A DNA stretch of 64,000 nucleotides from Paraburkholderia agricolaris. Its GTDB lineage: Bacteria > Pseudomonadota > Gammaproteobacteria > Burkholderiales > Burkholderiaceae. The notes under the pieces are model-generated. The model was not told where the DNA came from and ran no database searches. It saw only the letters and a program-made list of their open reading frames with translations. A program made the position numbers and the translations under genes. This document shows, piece after piece, positions 49,775 to 59,703 of this stretch. Where the stretch lies: contig NZ_QPER01000002.1 of the NCBI RefSeq assembly GCF_009455635.1, positions 3,596,001 to 3,660,000 of the forward strand, read 5' to 3'. How positions within the stretch are numbered: the stretch's first letter is position 1; every line of letters starts with the position of its first letter.

Positions 49775-52264
49775 CTATCTGCGCGTCATCACCGTTTTCA
49801 TGGCGGCCACGTCGCCGCGATCCGGCTCGTTCGTTTGGGGCTCGCTGGCCTTGTTCTTTGCGGCAGTCGTCGCGCTGCCGATCGGTTTGGCGGGATCGGT
49901 CGCCAGCTTGCTTTCGATCTTGCGCACGACGACGCTCTGGATGGCCGCCGTCGCTTCGCTGCGCCGCATGCCGAGATCGCGCAACAGGTCGTAGGCCGTG
50001 CGAAGGTTAGTGTCGCCTTTGACCGACGCGGTAAGCACCTTCTTCTTTTCGCGCAACGAAGCCCCCGGGCGATGCACCGTGCGGTGAAACTCCTCGAGAT
50101 TGCCGAAGCCACGGGCGGCGAACTGGTCGACGTGATAGTCGATCACGGTCAACGCGTGAGCCGCTACCTGATCGCCGAGTTCGCTCTTCTTCGCCGAGGA
50201 TTTCTGCTCGTTGATGATGCTGCCCGGAAAAATCTTGCCGAACACTTTTGCGTCGGCCTCGACAGTTGCGTTGTCGCGCATGGCGGCATGAACGCCGTCG
50301 ATGGCTTCGTCGGGCGTGTCCTCCGGTATGGCGCCGCGCTGCAGATTCAGGCGTTGTCTGAGGAAGTTGCCGTCGATCTCCTGCTGCTTGCTATCGCGGA
50401 TACGCTGTTTGACGCCTCGCACACCCTTGCCTACATCCAGCGCATTCGCCATGCCGATGCCGAGTCCGGCCTGCTTGGTCGCAATCGCCGGCGCACTGGC
50501 CGCAGCGGCCGCGAGACCGTGCGTTCCGGCCACCAGCAGCGCCGCGGACGTCACGCCCAAGGTGTTGCGCCCGAGCTCGTAGATAGCGCGATTCTGGCGT
50601 TTGCCCGCCACTTCGTCCTTGATATAGGCCGTCAGCAGGACGTTTTTTGCATGGGCAATTTCGTCCGCATACTTGGGGTTGACGCTCGCGGCCAGCTTCG
50701 CGACCTTGGGCAGGTCGTAGGTAAACTGCCCCTTCTTGTCTTTGGTGACAATCATCGTTTCCTGATTCGGATTGCTCCTGAAACGCTGTACGTCTTTCTG
50801 CAGCATAGACGCAAGCTGATTGCCATAACGTGCACGCTTTCTTCCCGAGGCGAACAGTGCGTGACTGTTGAAGCCGCCGGCCACCAGTTCATGCGCTCCG
50901 CCAACGGAGATCCCGGTGAGTGCAAGATTGGTGCTTTCTTCGCCGTGCGAATTGGCAGCAAAGGCGTTGAAGAGATTGCCGTACGGCCTGATACCGTTGA
51001 CTTCGACCGCGGTGAAACCCGGCTTGCTTCGATCGAATGCCTGACCGGGCTGCGACTTTGTCGACGGCACGATGAAACCGGGATCGATGCCTCCCTCAGG
51101 CTTCGCGGCGGGCTGCGCCAGCGCGGTGGGATCGACGTGAGGAATGCCGTTGAGCCAGTCCGATCCGTCTGGCGTAAAGGACAGCGGCTTGAACTCGACC
51201 TTCTCCGGCGAAGTGGACAACGAAGTCTGCTGCGCTCGTGACGGCAGGCGCCTGGACCCGATCGAAAGGAGCTTGTCGAAGGGGTTGCCGGTGCTTTCGA
51301 CCGCACTCTTGACCGCGCCCTTGACCACGTTCGTTGCGGCTGTGGATTGCTGGCTGGCAACGGGAGGCGATACCGGCAATTTTGTGTCGGGTGTGAACTT
51401 GACATGCGGTGTGGCCGGTGGCCGCGTACTGGTGGGCGTCGACACTCCAAAGCTGTGCCCGGTCTGCGACAAGGGCTTGATCGCTTCGAAGTGACCGCCC
51501 TCGTCCCAAACCACCACCCGATGGGTCGGCTCGCTGCCAGGCGGTCTGGCGCTGCTGCCCTCATACACGCCAAGCTGCGTGACAGGATGTGACGACTCGA
51601 TACCGGCCTGGACCACACCTACGGCCATATCGACGTTGTACCGCTGATTGACCAGCGAGATCAGGTCGGACGCATGGCCGCCCTGTTGTCCATCGAGCAG
51701 GAGCATGTTGCCCTGCTCGTCGGGATGGCGCTGGTCGAACTGCTGACGGATTTCAGCCACTTCACGGTCGAGTGCGGGTCCCCGCAGGGAGGGCGATGCA
51801 TGTTGCACGAGCGCATAGATCGAGCAATTGTTTCCTCTTCCCGGATTGGGGACGACCTGCAATCCGTGGTCCTTGAGAAACTCGCGAAAACGGGTGTTGG
51901 GTTGAGCAAACGCCTCATGCTGCTGCATGCGATTGCTGGAAGAAACCTGCGCGATCTGTCCGGTTTGGGGCGTCGTGCCGGATGTACCGGTACCAGTACC
52001 CGCGCCCGCCGCGGACGACGACATGTTCTGCGTCGCGTGGCGATCGGGCATCGTAAAGCCCAGCACATCGAAGGCATGCGTCGGCGACAAGGCGGCGCCG
52101 TTTGCATTGTTGGATGTGTCGCGCTTGAGGTCATTTAACGCGATGCTGGTCCATGTTCCGGTAGCTTTTTGTTTGCCCTTTCCGATGGAATCCTTATTAA
52201 TGTCTTTCGGATCAGCGGAAGTGGAAAACGGATTTCGGAGGCCTGCATTGATTTTCGAAAACAT
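49775..52264 (-). CDS. OTU-like cysteine protease, candidate type III effector
   Basis: An 829-residue protein. Residues 1-115 are Ser/Thr/Gly/Asn-rich, a likely secretion leader. Residues about 118-265 resemble an OTU-fold protease: FREFLKDHGLQVVP, then PGRGNNCSIYALVQHA with Cys147 at the start of a helix, and HRVVVWDEGGHFEAIKP with His258. The order and spacing fit an OTU deubiquitinase, although the canonical D-G-N-C is altered to R-G-N-N-C. The rest (270-829) is Pro/Ser linker followed by a helical domain with one hydrophobic segment (SAALLVAGTHGLAAAAASAP). ATG 52264 has GGGAG 7 nt upstream, and an hrpII box lies about 100 bp before it. Confidence 0.72.
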   Translation of the reverse strand: MFSKINAGLRNPFSTSADPKDINKDSIGKGKQKATGTWTSIALNDLKRDTSNNANGAALSPTHAFDVLGFTMPDRHATQNMSSSAAGAGTGTGTSGTTPQTGQIAQVSSSNRMQQHEAFAQPNTRFREFLKDHGLQVVPNPGRGNNCSIYALVQHASPSLRGPALDREVAEIRQQFDQRHPDEQGNMLLLDGQQGGHASDLISLVNQRYNVDMAVGVVQAGIESSHPVTQLGVYEGSSARPPGSEPTHRVVVWDEGGHFEAIKPLSQTGHSFGVSTPTSTRPPATPHVKFTPDTKLPVSPPVASQQSTAATNVVKGAVKSAVESTGNPFDKLLSIGSRRLPSRAQQTSLSTSPEKVEFKPLSFTPDGSDWLNGIPHVDPTALAQPAAKPEGGIDPGFIVPSTKSQPGQAFDRSKPGFTAVEVNGIRPYGNLFNAFAANSHGEESTNLALTGISVGGAHELVAGGFNSHALFASGRKRARYGNQLASMLQKDVQRFRSNPNQETMIVTKDKKGQFTYDLPKVAKLAASVNPKYADEIAHAKNVLLTAYIKDEVAGKRQNRAIYELGRNTLGVTSAALLVAGTHGLAAAAASAPAIATKQAGLGIGMANALDVGKGVRGVKQRIRDSKQQEIDGNFLRQRLNLQRGAIPEDTPDEAIDGVHAAMRDNATVEADAKVFGKIFPGSIINEQKSSAKKSELGDQVAAHALTVIDYHVDQFAARGFGNLEEFHRTVHRPGASLREKKKVLTASVKGDTNLRTAYDLLRDLGMRRSEATAAIQSVVVRKIESKLATDPAKPIGSATTAAKNKASEPQTNEPDRGDVAAMKTVMTRR

Positions 52265-52362
52265 CGAACGACTCCCGGAATGCCAGATACCGATTGACTT
52301 ACCAAGCCTAAGCCAAGGGGGTTTTCAGGGTAATCGTGTCAGAACGAGGATGGGATGAAGAG

Positions 52363-52387
52363 GCGAAGTCAGTGGTTGAAAGCCGAA
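52363..52387 (-). promoter_or_regulatory. PIP box TTCGG-N15-TTCGC of the OTU-like gene
   Basis: Minus-strand TTCG-N16-TTCG, 99 bp before ATG 52264, with TTACCCT about 30 bp downstream. It lies just past the terminator of the tRNA gene. Confidence 0.82.
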
Positions 52388-52402
52388 GCAGGCTGAGCGC
52401 GC

Positions 52403-52435
52403 AAAAAGAAAAAGCCACTCATGAAGAGTGGCTTT
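52403..52435 (-). terminator. Rho-independent terminator of the tRNA-Ile gene
   Basis: Minus strand: GCCACTC stem, TTCAT loop, GAGTGGC, then a T-rich tail. It begins 9 bp past the CCA end of the tRNA. Confidence 0.85.
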
Positions 52436-52443
52436 CAGGTATT

Positions 52444-52772
52444 TGGTGGGCCTCCCGTGAGTCGAACACGGCACCAACGGATTATGCTTACCAGCTACGG
52501 TTTTCACCGCCCCTTTCGGGTTTGTGGTCTGGACTGTCTCTTGTCTTTACGACCTGCCCGTTCAGTCTCTACACGTTCTCTACAAGAGAGCTTCGCTCGG
52601 GATTTCCACGCTGCCAAGGCAACAGAGGGTTCCCCGAATTTGAGCAGTTCTACCAAGGGGCAGAGCTAACTTACCCCAAGGCAACCCATTCATGACTCAC
52701 CATGCCGTGCTGCACGGTTTAGGTGAGCCTTTGCTAAGTCCGCTGCTCTAACCAAGCATGAGCTAGAGGCCC
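52444..52772 (-). tRNA. tRNA-Ile(CAU) interrupted by a group I intron
   Basis: On the minus strand exon 1 is 52737-52772 (36 nt: acceptor GGGCCTC, D arm GCTC/GAGC with a GG-containing 11-nt loop, anticodon stem GCGGA, then CT) and exon 2 is 52444-52486 (43 nt: CATAA, stem TCCGT, T arm CCGTG/CACGG with TTCGACT loop, acceptor GAGGCCC, discriminator A, encoded CCA). Joined, the acceptor pairs perfectly over 7 bp and the anticodon loop is CT-CAT-AA. Overall similarity is to the CAU isoleucine tRNA, whose C34 is changed to lysidine, rather than to methionine tRNA. The intron lies between U33 and C34. It sits between the T3SS region and rpoD. Confidence 0.88.
52487..52736 (-). ncRNA. Self-splicing group I intron (IC3-like), 250 nt
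   Basis: Minus-strand intron between the tRNA halves. Group I core elements appear in the right order: AAATTCGGGGAACCC (P/P3-P4 region), AATCCCGAGCGAAGC (Q side), GTGTAGAGACTGAACGGGCAG (R/S, P7) and AGACAGTCCAGACC (P9 side). The intron follows a U and ends in G, as required. P1 can form between exon GGACU and intron GGCUC with a U-G pair at the splice site and one A-C mismatch, the same mismatch place as in cyanobacterial tRNA-Leu introns. No endonuclease gene is inside. Known relatives are the tRNA introns of Azoarcus (Ile) and cyanobacteria (Leu). Confidence 0.88.
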
Positions 52773-52822
52773 TGAGAACTAATGATTTTACTGTATCCGA
52801 CGACTACCAGACGCAACCAAAG

Positions 52823-52848
52823 AAAAAGACCCGGTCATGAAGGCCGGG
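52823..52848 (-). terminator. Rho-independent terminator between rpoD and tRNA
   Basis: Minus strand: CCCGGCC, TTCAT loop, GACCGGG, then a T-run. It is the second hairpin after rpoD and separates it from the tRNA promoter (52773-52822). Confidence 0.75.
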
Positions 52849-52877
52849 CCCATTCCGATTGGCCGACATACTACACG

Positions 52878-52929
52878 AAAAAGGGGCCTCCGTGACCGCT
52901 TCGCTCTCGCGAAACAACCCGGAAGCCCC
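52878..52929 (-). terminator. rpoD terminator
   Basis: Minus strand: a 10-bp stem, GGGGCTTCCG with CGGAGGCCCC (one mismatch), a large loop, and TTTTT. It starts 29 bp after the rpoD stop codon. Confidence 0.75.
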
Positions 52930-52957
52930 TGAATTTCCTACCTCCCGCCAACTTCGA

Positions 52958-55348
52958 TCAATTCCCTTCGAGGAACGACTTCAGCTTGTCCGAGCGGCTC
53001 GGGTGACGCAATTTGCGCAGCGCCTTCGCCTCGATCTGACGGATCCGTTCACGCGTCACGTCGAACTGCTTACCGACTTCTTCGAGCGTGTGATCGGTGC
53101 TCATCTCAATACCGAAACGCATGCGCAACACCTTGGCTTCACGCGGCGTCAGCGAGTCGAGCACGTCTTTCACGACATCGCGCATGCTGGCATGCAACGC
53201 AGCGTCGGCCGGCGCGACCGTGTTCGTATCTTCGATAAAGTCGCCCAGATGCGAATCGTCGTCGTCACCGATCGGCGTTTCCATGGAGATCGGTTCCTTC
53301 GCGATCTTCATGATCTTGCGGATCTTGTCTTCCGGCATTTCCATCTTTTCAGCCAGCGTTGCCGGATCCGGCTCGAGACCGGTTTCCTGCAAAATCTGAC
53401 GCGAGATGCGGTTCATCTTGTTGATCGTTTCGATCATGTGAACCGGAATCCGGATCGTGCGCGCCTGGTCAGCAATCGAACGCGTAATGGCCTGACGGAT
53501 CCACCACGTTGCATACGTGGAGAACTTGTAGCCGCGACGATATTCGAACTTGTCCACCGCCTTCATCAGGCCAATGTTGCCTTCCTGAATCAGGTCGAGG
53601 AACTGCAAACCACGGTTCGTGTACTTCTTCGCGATCGAGATCACGAGACGCAAGTTCGCCTCGGTCATTTCGCGCTTCGCCTGACGCGCCTTCAACTCAC
53701 CCGCCGCCATCTGACGGTTGGTTTCCTTCAGGTCCTTCAGCGGCAGTACGACACGCGCCTGCAAATCGAGCAGACGTTGCTGCTGTTCGCGAATGGCCGG
53801 AATGTTACGCGTAAGGATCGCGCTATATGCGTGACCTTCGCCAACGATCTTGTCAGCCCATTCCAGATCGGTTTCACTGCCCGGGAAACGCGCGATGAAT
53901 TCCGCACGCGGCATGCCGCACTTGTCGACCACCGTATGCAGGATCTGACGCTCGACCTGACGCACTTCGTCTACCTGCGCACGCAAGGTGTCGCACAGAC
54001 GCTCGACGGTGCGCGCGGTAAAGCGGATCGTCATCAGTTCGTTCTGGATCGTTTCCTGAGCCTTCAGATACGACTTGGACTTGTAGCCTTCCTTCTCGAA
54101 CGCGCGGCGCATCTTGTCGAACCATTCGCTGATGAGAGCAAACTTCTCGAGGGATGCACGCTTGAGCGCTTCCATCTGCGCCGCGTTGGCGGTGGCTTGC
54201 GCCGCACCGTCGTCTTCTTCTTCGTCGTCCGACTCTTCTTCCTCGGCTTCCTCGTCTTCGTTCTCGATCGCTTCCGCTTCCTGCACCGAGAAGCCGTCCG
54301 CATCTTCCGCGTTGGCGTCGATCAGGCCGTCGACCAGTTCGTCGATGCGGATTTCCTCGTTCGCGACGCGTTCAGCCATCGCCAGAATGTCGGCAATCGT
54401 GGTCGGGCACGCGGAGATCGCCATCACCATGTGCTTGAGGCCGTCTTCGATCCGCTTGGCGATTTCGATTTCGCCTTCGCGCGTGAGCAGCTCGACCGTA
54501 CCCATTTCGCGCATGTACATGCGGACCGGGTCCGTTGTACGGCCGAATTCGGAGTCGACCGTGGAGAGCGCGACTTCCGCTTCCTCTTCCACTTCGTCGT
54601 CTGACGAAGCGGCGGGCGCGTTGTCGTTCAACAGCAGCGTTTCAGCATCCGGCGCCTGCTCATACACGGCCACGCCCATGTCGTTGAACGTGCTGATGAT
54701 GCCTTCGATCGCCTCGGTCTCGGTGAAGTTGTCCGGCAGGTGGTCGTTGATTTCCGCGTACGTGAGGAAGCCGCGCTCCTTGCCGAGCTTGATCAGCGCG
54801 CGCAGTTTGGAGCGGCGCTCTTCGAGTTCCTCGACGGTGCCCGGCTGCGACGACGCGAACGCGTCTTTCAGCAGTGCTTTTTCCTTTGCACGACGATCGC
54901 GAGCCTTGACCTTCTCCACCTTGCCGGGAACGGCCGCAGGGGTTTCTTCGCTTTGGGTTGCGTCGTCATCGACGGGTGTTTCGTTCAGCTTTTTCGTCAT
55001 GGAGTTCGTCGTACCGGCTGTAGTCTCGACTCGCGGCTGTTGGACAACAGCCGGTTGAACCGTGGATACTGGAATCTCGCGCTCTACCGCATCGTCCTGC
55101 GCGGCAGGCGCTTCCCTTGCGCTTCTGACACCCGGCCGTTTTGCGGCCGGTGGTGGTACAGCTTTCGCCGCCCTGACCGGCTCCGCGCGCGCAGCGGAAC
55201 TGGTCGAGGATTTCTTCCCGGCAGCAGGTGTGACGCTTGCGGCAGACGTTTTTTTAGGGGAAGAAGCTAACTTGGCCTCAGTGACCTTTCTGGTCGACTC
55301 GTTCGAGCCCGTGCCTGTTGCTTTTTTTCCGCCTGGTGTCTTTGCCAT
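52958..55348 (-). CDS. rpoD: RNA polymerase sigma-70 factor RpoD
   Basis: The housekeeping sigma factor, 796 residues. The N-terminal 150 residues are a Lys/Ala/Pro-rich extension found in Burkholderiales. Region 1.2 is [21 protein letters not shown], followed by an acidic non-conserved insert ([15 protein letters not shown]). Region 2 is [15 protein letters not shown] in the -10-binding part; region 4 has [23 protein letters not shown] 55348 has AAGG 8 nt upstream. It ends the rpsU-yqeY-dnaG-rpoD operon. Confidence 0.98.
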   Translation of the reverse strand: MAKTPGGKKATGTGSNESTRKVTEAKLASSPKKTSAASVTPAAGKKSSTSSAARAEPVRAAKAVPPPAAKRPGVRSAREAPAAQDDAVEREIPVSTVQPAVVQQPRVETTAGTTNSMTKKLNETPVDDDATQSEETPAAVPGKVEKVKARDRRAKEKALLKDAFASSQPGTVEELEERRSKLRALIKLGKERGFLTYAEINDHLPDNFTETEAIEGIISTFNDMGVAVYEQAPDAETLLLNDNAPAASSDDEVEEEAEVALSTVDSEFGRTTDPVRMYMREMGTVELLTREGEIEIAKRIEDGLKHMVMAISACPTTIADILAMAERVANEEIRIDELVDGLIDANAEDADGFSVQEAEAIENEDEEAEEEESDDEEEDDGAAQATANAAQMEALKRASLEKFALISEWFDKMRRAFEKEGYKSKSYLKAQETIQNELMTIRFTARTVERLCDTLRAQVDEVRQVERQILHTVVDKCGMPRAEFIARFPGSETDLEWADKIVGEGHAYSAILTRNIPAIREQQQRLLDLQARVVLPLKDLKETNRQMAAGELKARQAKREMTEANLRLVISIAKKYTNRGLQFLDLIQEGNIGLMKAVDKFEYRRGYKFSTYATWWIRQAITRSIADQARTIRIPVHMIETINKMNRISRQILQETGLEPDPATLAEKMEMPEDKIRKIMKIAKEPISMETPIGDDDDSHLGDFIEDTNTVAPADAALHASMRDVVKDVLDSLTPREAKVLRMRFGIEMSTDHTLEEVGKQFDVTRERIRQIEAKALRKLRHPSRSDKLKSFLEGN

Positions 55349-55441
55349 CGCAATCGCCTTTTCGCCTTTGCTAGGAAAACCATTGAAAAAACAAACCGCT
55401 AGAAACCTTTTATTATACCACCCAGCCTTCTGCCACCTCGC

Positions 55442-57310
55442 TTACAGCCCCAGCTGGCGCTTCATCTCAGCCCGTTTCTGATTCAGGCCCGTCAGCTCCG
55501 CAAACTCCTCCGGCGTGTGCCGGGATTGCCGCGAAAGCTGCTCGAGGCGATCGCAGTAAGCGTCGTATCGCATCTTCAGAATCGCCGCTTTCAGCTCCTC
55601 TCCGACGATCCGTTCCTGCTCGCGCCGTTCCTCGATGACGGTCGCATCCTCCGGGTCCTTCAGCAGTAAATCCCGGACGTTTTCATCATAGTCTAGAATT
55701 TTGCGAAAGATTTCCTCGAAAGTTGGGGCATTTGCGCCGTTTCGCAATAGGTCGGACAGCAACTGAAACTCCGCCGAATCGCCCAGTGCGCGGGCATGCG
55801 TCGTCACCTCTTCGAACAGTTCACCATGCCGCGTGACGCTCAGGAGCGCCTGCTCGGCCTCCTCGTCGAGCACCGCGACCGTGCGCGGATACATCACCAG
55901 ATTGCGCAGCGTCTTTTCTTCGATCCCGGTCACACTGCGCCGGTCTTTGCGGGCCGGCGCCGATCGGGCGGCCGCCGCGATCCGGGCGTCGACCTCGCAT
56001 AAGGCGGCCACTTCTTCGAACGGCACGTCGAGCCGGTCGGCAAACATATGCATGATCTGCGCGCGCAGCGCATTCGCCGGCAGTTGCTGGAGCAACGGTT
56101 TCGCGTCGAACAGCGCGCGGGCGCGGCCTTCCGGCTGGTCCAGCTCCTTGCCGGTCAGCACCTCGTTCAGCATGAACTGCGACAGCGGCATGGCGCGCTC
56201 GACCTGCTCGGCGAACGCTTCGGTGCCGAATTCGCGCACATAGCTGTCCGGATCGTGCTCGGACGGCAAAAACAGGAACCGGATGGTTCGGTTGTCCGCC
56301 GCGTGCGGCAGGCAGGCATCCAGCGCCCGGCGCGCGGCGCGGCGCCCGGCCGAATCGCCGTCGAAGCTGAAAATGACCGTATCGGTCTGGCGCATCAGTT
56401 TCTGCACATGAATCGGCGTGCAGGCCGTGCCGAGCGTGGCCACCGCGTTCTGGAACCCCAATTGGGCCAGCGCGACCACGTCCATGTAGCCTTCGACCAC
56501 CAGCACGTAATGCTGCTCGCGAATCGCCAGACGTGCCTCGAACAGCCCATACAGCTCGCTGCCTTTGTTAAATAGAGGCGTTTCGGGCGAATTCAAATAC
56601 TTCGGCTCGCCGCCGTCCAGCACGCGCCCGCCGAAGCCGATTACCTGCCCTTTCACGTTGCGTATCGGGAACATGATCCGCTCGCGAAAGCGGTCATACC
56701 GGCGGTTCTGGCCTTGTGCATCCGACTTTTCGCTGACGATCACAAGACCCGATTCGACCAGTGAATCGTCCCGATAGTTGGGGAACGCGGGTTCGAGGTT
56801 CTGCCAGCCGTCCGGTGCATAGCCGAGGCCGAAGCGGGCGGCGATCTCGCCGGTCAGGCCACGTTTCTTCAGATACTGGATCGCGTTCGGCGCGCTGCGC
56901 AACTGCTTGCGGTAGAAATCGCAGGCGGTTTGCATGACATCGGACAGCGCCGTGGTGACAGCCTTGGACGCGCCGGGCGCATACCCACCTCCGCCCCCAC
57001 CGCCATAGCCCGGCGACGGCTCGTTCGGCACGGTCAAGCCAACCGATTGCGCGAGTTCGTTGACCGCCTCCGGGAAGGTGGAACCGACGTGCTCCATCAG
57101 GAAGCCGATCGCCGTACCATGCGCGCCGCAACCGAAGCAGTGATAGAACTGTTTAGTCGGACTAACCGTAAACGAGGGGCTTTTCTCGTTGTGAAACGGA
57201 CATAGCCCCATGAAGTTCGCGCCGCCCTTTTTCAACTGCACATACCGGCCGACCACGTCGACAATATCGACGCGGTTGAGCAGGTCCTGCAGGAATGACG
57301 GTGGAATCAC
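55442..57310 (-). CDS. dnaG: DNA primase DnaG
   Basis: A 622-residue primase making RNA primers at the replication fork. The zinc domain has CPFHNEKSPSF and YHCFGCGAHG (about 38-65). The TOPRIM core includes VVEGYMDVVALAQLGFQNAVATLGTA and FSFDGDSAGRRAA. The C-terminal helical part binds DnaB. Start GTG 57310 (IPPSFLQDLLNRVDIVDVVG) agrees with the family. 93 bp before rpoD in the conserved operon. Confidence 0.98.
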   Translation of the reverse strand: MIPPSFLQDLLNRVDIVDVVGRYVQLKKGGANFMGLCPFHNEKSPSFTVSPTKQFYHCFGCGAHGTAIGFLMEHVGSTFPEAVNELAQSVGLTVPNEPSPGYGGGGGGGYAPGASKAVTTALSDVMQTACDFYRKQLRSAPNAIQYLKKRGLTGEIAARFGLGYAPDGWQNLEPAFPNYRDDSLVESGLVIVSEKSDAQGQNRRYDRFRERIMFPIRNVKGQVIGFGGRVLDGGEPKYLNSPETPLFNKGSELYGLFEARLAIREQHYVLVVEGYMDVVALAQLGFQNAVATLGTACTPIHVQKLMRQTDTVIFSFDGDSAGRRAARRALDACLPHAADNRTIRFLFLPSEHDPDSYVREFGTEAFAEQVERAMPLSQFMLNEVLTGKELDQPEGRARALFDAKPLLQQLPANALRAQIMHMFADRLDVPFEEVAALCEVDARIAAAARSAPARKDRRSVTGIEEKTLRNLVMYPRTVAVLDEEAEQALLSVTRHGELFEEVTTHARALGDSAEFQLLSDLLRNGANAPTFEEIFRKILDYDENVRDLLLKDPEDATVIEERREQERIVGEELKAAILKMRYDAYCDRLEQLSRQSRHTPEEFAELTGLNQKRAEMKRQLGL

Positions 57311-57388
57311 AGTGAATGACGCTACCTAAAAAGCTCAAGGCTGCGCGTGCCGTCGAACAACGGCGCGTGCAGACCGGAAATACAGGAA

Positions 57389-57835
57389 TTACTTCGCGAG
57401 CGCGGCTTTGACTTGCGCCGAGACGGCGGTCATGTCGGCGCGGCCGGCCAGCTTCGGCTTGAGCACGCCCATCACCTTGCCCATGTCCTGCGGGCCGGCA
57501 GCGCCGGTTTGCGCGACCGCGGCCTGAACTTCGGCAACGATCTCCGCTTCGGACATCTGCGCCGGCATATAGGCGGACAGGATGGCCAGTTCGGCCTTTT
57601 CCTTGTCGGCGAGATCCGTACGGCCCGCGGCTTCGAACTGGCTGATCGAGTCTTTGCGCTGCTTGATCATCTTGTCGATGACGGCGGTGATCGCCGCGTC
57701 GTCAAGGGTGACGCGTTCGTCGACTTCGCGCTGCTTGACCGCCGCGAGCAGCAAGCGGATCGTGCCGAGACGCTCGGTCTCGCGCGCCCGCATGGCAGCC
57801 TTCATATCGTCGTTGATCTGGTCCTTGAGACTCAT
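57389..57835 (-). CDS. GatB/YqeY domain protein
   Basis: A 148-residue YqeY-family protein resembling the tail of GatB amidotransferase. Family markers: MSLKDQINDDMKAAMRARE, RLGTIRLLLAAVKQREVDER and the final GVLKPKLAGRADM. It may bind tRNA, but its function is unproven. ATG 57835 was used (AGGTGA just upstream); a GTG overlaps at 57838. It stands between rpsU and dnaG, the normal place. Confidence 0.93.
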   Translation of the reverse strand: MSLKDQINDDMKAAMRARETERLGTIRLLLAAVKQREVDERVTLDDAAITAVIDKMIKQRKDSISQFEAAGRTDLADKEKAELAILSAYMPAQMSEAEIVAEVQAAVAQTGAAGPQDMGKVMGVLKPKLAGRADMTAVSAQVKAALAK

Positions 57836-58083
57836 CACTCACCTGAATGCGTTGAAAATTTAAAAACCGGCCGGCTAGCCCCAACCTGCCCCGCATCGAC
57901 ACGCCGTATCCAACACAAACGCCCGCTTGGGACAGCTTCCTCAAGCGGGTTGGCGCGATTTTGCGTAGTGGATGCGACCCTGCCGGCTGGCCCGAAGGGC
58001 CGTGTTTTCCGCGACGGCACCTGCTGTGCCGCCACCGTTGGATGTCGCCGCCCCGTTCGACAGGAACCGCGGCAACGCCAGAA

Positions 58084-58296
58084 TCAGTAGAACTTCTTTG
58101 GCAGCATCTGGCCCCGCAGACGCTTGAAATGACGCTTAACCGCAGCCGCCTTCTTGCGCTTGCGCTCGGCCGTAGGCTTTTCGTAAAACTCGCGGGCGCG
58201 TAGTTCCGTTAGCAACCCGTTTTTTTCCATCGTGCGCTTGAAGCGCCGCATGGCAACTTCAAAGGGCTCGTTGTCTTTTACGCGGATGGTCGTCAT
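58084..58296 (-). CDS. rpsU: Ribosomal protein bS21
   Basis: A 70-residue basic protein of the small ribosomal subunit: [22 protein letters not shown] and a Lys/Arg-rich end ([20 protein letters not shown]). First gene of the macromolecular synthesis operon; 248 bp separate it from yqeY. No clear Shine-Dalgarno is present, which is not unusual for rpsU. Confidence 0.97.
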   Translation of the reverse strand: MTTIRVKDNEPFEVAMRRFKRTMEKNGLLTELRAREFYEKPTAERKRKKAAAVKRHFKRLRGQMLPKKFY

Positions 58297-58364
58297 TTTT
58301 CAATAACGGAACTTTGTAAAGGTTCAGGAGTATAGCAGAGCTTTCTCACAAAGCTAATGCGCCG

Positions 58365-59582
58365 TCAAGCCCCCAGAACGTACTCCGCGGCCGCCTGGCC
58401 GGCCGCCACGCCGGAGGCCCACGCCCATTGGAAGTTGTAGCCGCCGAGCCAGCCGGTCACGTCGACAGCCTCGCCGATGAAGTACAAACCCGGCGTGCGG
58501 GCGCTCATCATCGTTGCCGACGACAGGTCGCGCGTGTCGATCCCGCCGCGCGTGACTTCGGCCTTGCGATAGCCTTCCGTGCCGTTCGGGGTGAGCGTCC
58601 AGCGCGACAAAGCCTCACCGACACGGCGCAGGGTCTTGTCCGGCAAGTCGGCCACACGCGCTTCGGCGGGAATCTGGTGGGTTTCCAGCCAGACGTGGGC
58701 AAGCCGTTGCGGCACCCATTCGGAGAGCAGATTGGCGATCTGGCGCTTCGTGCCGGTTTTGGCTTCCAGCAATGCGGTCGTGGCATCCTGCTCGGGCAGC
58801 AGATTAATGTGAATCGGCTCGCCGGGCTGCCAGTAGCTCGAAATCTGCAGAACGCCCGGACCCGACAGTCCGCGGTGGGTGAGCAGCAGGTCTTCGTTGA
58901 ATTCGGCGCCGGTCTTCTTATTACCGGTCGCCAGTTGCACCTCGAGCGACACGCCGGAAAGCGCCGCGAACGGCTCCCAGTCGGCTGGTGCGAAGGTCAG
59001 CGGGACCAGCGCGGGGCGGGTGTCGATCAGCTTGTGGCCGAATTGCTTCGCAACGCGGTAAGCAAAATCCGTGGCGCCGATCTTGGGAATCGACAGGCCG
59101 CCGGTCGCCACCACGAGCGCGCGGGCCGTGATCGGGCCCGAGTGGGTATCCAGCGTGAAGCGCCCTTCGGCGTCATGCCGCACCTGCTCGACCGCGAGCG
59201 GCGTGCGCCACGCAATGCGGCCCGCGTCACACTCGCTCTTCAGTACGTTGATGACCGCGTCGCTCGACTGATCGCAGAACAACTGCCCCTTGTGCTTCTC
59301 GTGCCATGTCACGTGATGGCGCTTGAGGAGCGCCATGAAGTCGCGCGGCGTGTAGCGCGCCAGCGCCGAGCGGCAGAAATGGGGGTTGGCCGACAGGTAA
59401 TTGGCCGGCCCGGCGTACAGATTCGTGAAGTTGCACCGGCCGCCGCCGGAAATGCGGATTTTCTCCGCGAGGCGCTGCGAGTGGTCGATCAGCACCACGC
59501 GACGACCGAGTTGCCCGGCCACGGCCGCGCACATCATGCCGGCCGCGCCCGCGCCGATCACTGCGATATCGAAGGATTCCAT
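58365..59582 (-). CDS. HI0933/YhiN-family FAD-dependent flavoprotein
   Basis: A 405-residue flavoprotein. FAD-binding motifs: [12 protein letters not shown] at the start, [16 protein letters not shown] (about 41-56), and [25 protein letters not shown] (about 163-187), which is distinctive for this family. The end, [27 protein letters not shown], closes the FAD domain. The biological reaction is unknown. ATG 59582; divergent from tsaD. Confidence 0.92.
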   Translation of the reverse strand: MESFDIAVIGAGAAGMMCAAVAGQLGRRVVLIDHSQRLAEKIRISGGGRCNFTNLYAGPANYLSANPHFCRSALARYTPRDFMALLKRHHVTWHEKHKGQLFCDQSSDAVINVLKSECDAGRIAWRTPLAVEQVRHDAEGRFTLDTHSGPITARALVVATGGLSIPKIGATDFAYRVAKQFGHKLIDTRPALVPLTFAPADWEPFAALSGVSLEVQLATGNKKTGAEFNEDLLLTHRGLSGPGVLQISSYWQPGEPIHINLLPEQDATTALLEAKTGTKRQIANLLSEWVPQRLAHVWLETHQIPAEARVADLPDKTLRRVGEALSRWTLTPNGTEGYRKAEVTRGGIDTRDLSSATMMSARTPGLYFIGEAVDVTGWLGGYNFQWAWASGVAAGQAAAEYVLGA

Positions 59583-59703
59583 GGGGCCGCATTGTACCCG
59601 CGCGTCTGCGGCCCCTCGCCCGCGCTGCTATACTTTCAGGCTTGCCTTTTCATATTTGGACGCCGGGGTGGATTCACTCGCGCGCCCGCTCAAACCCACC
59701 AAC

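Noticed and set aside
52444..52490. tRNA 3' end as an attachment site of a T3SS island
   Set aside because: The orientation is right, but I could not see a second copy of the tRNA end near the left border and no integrase gene is present. Only the border position is kept.
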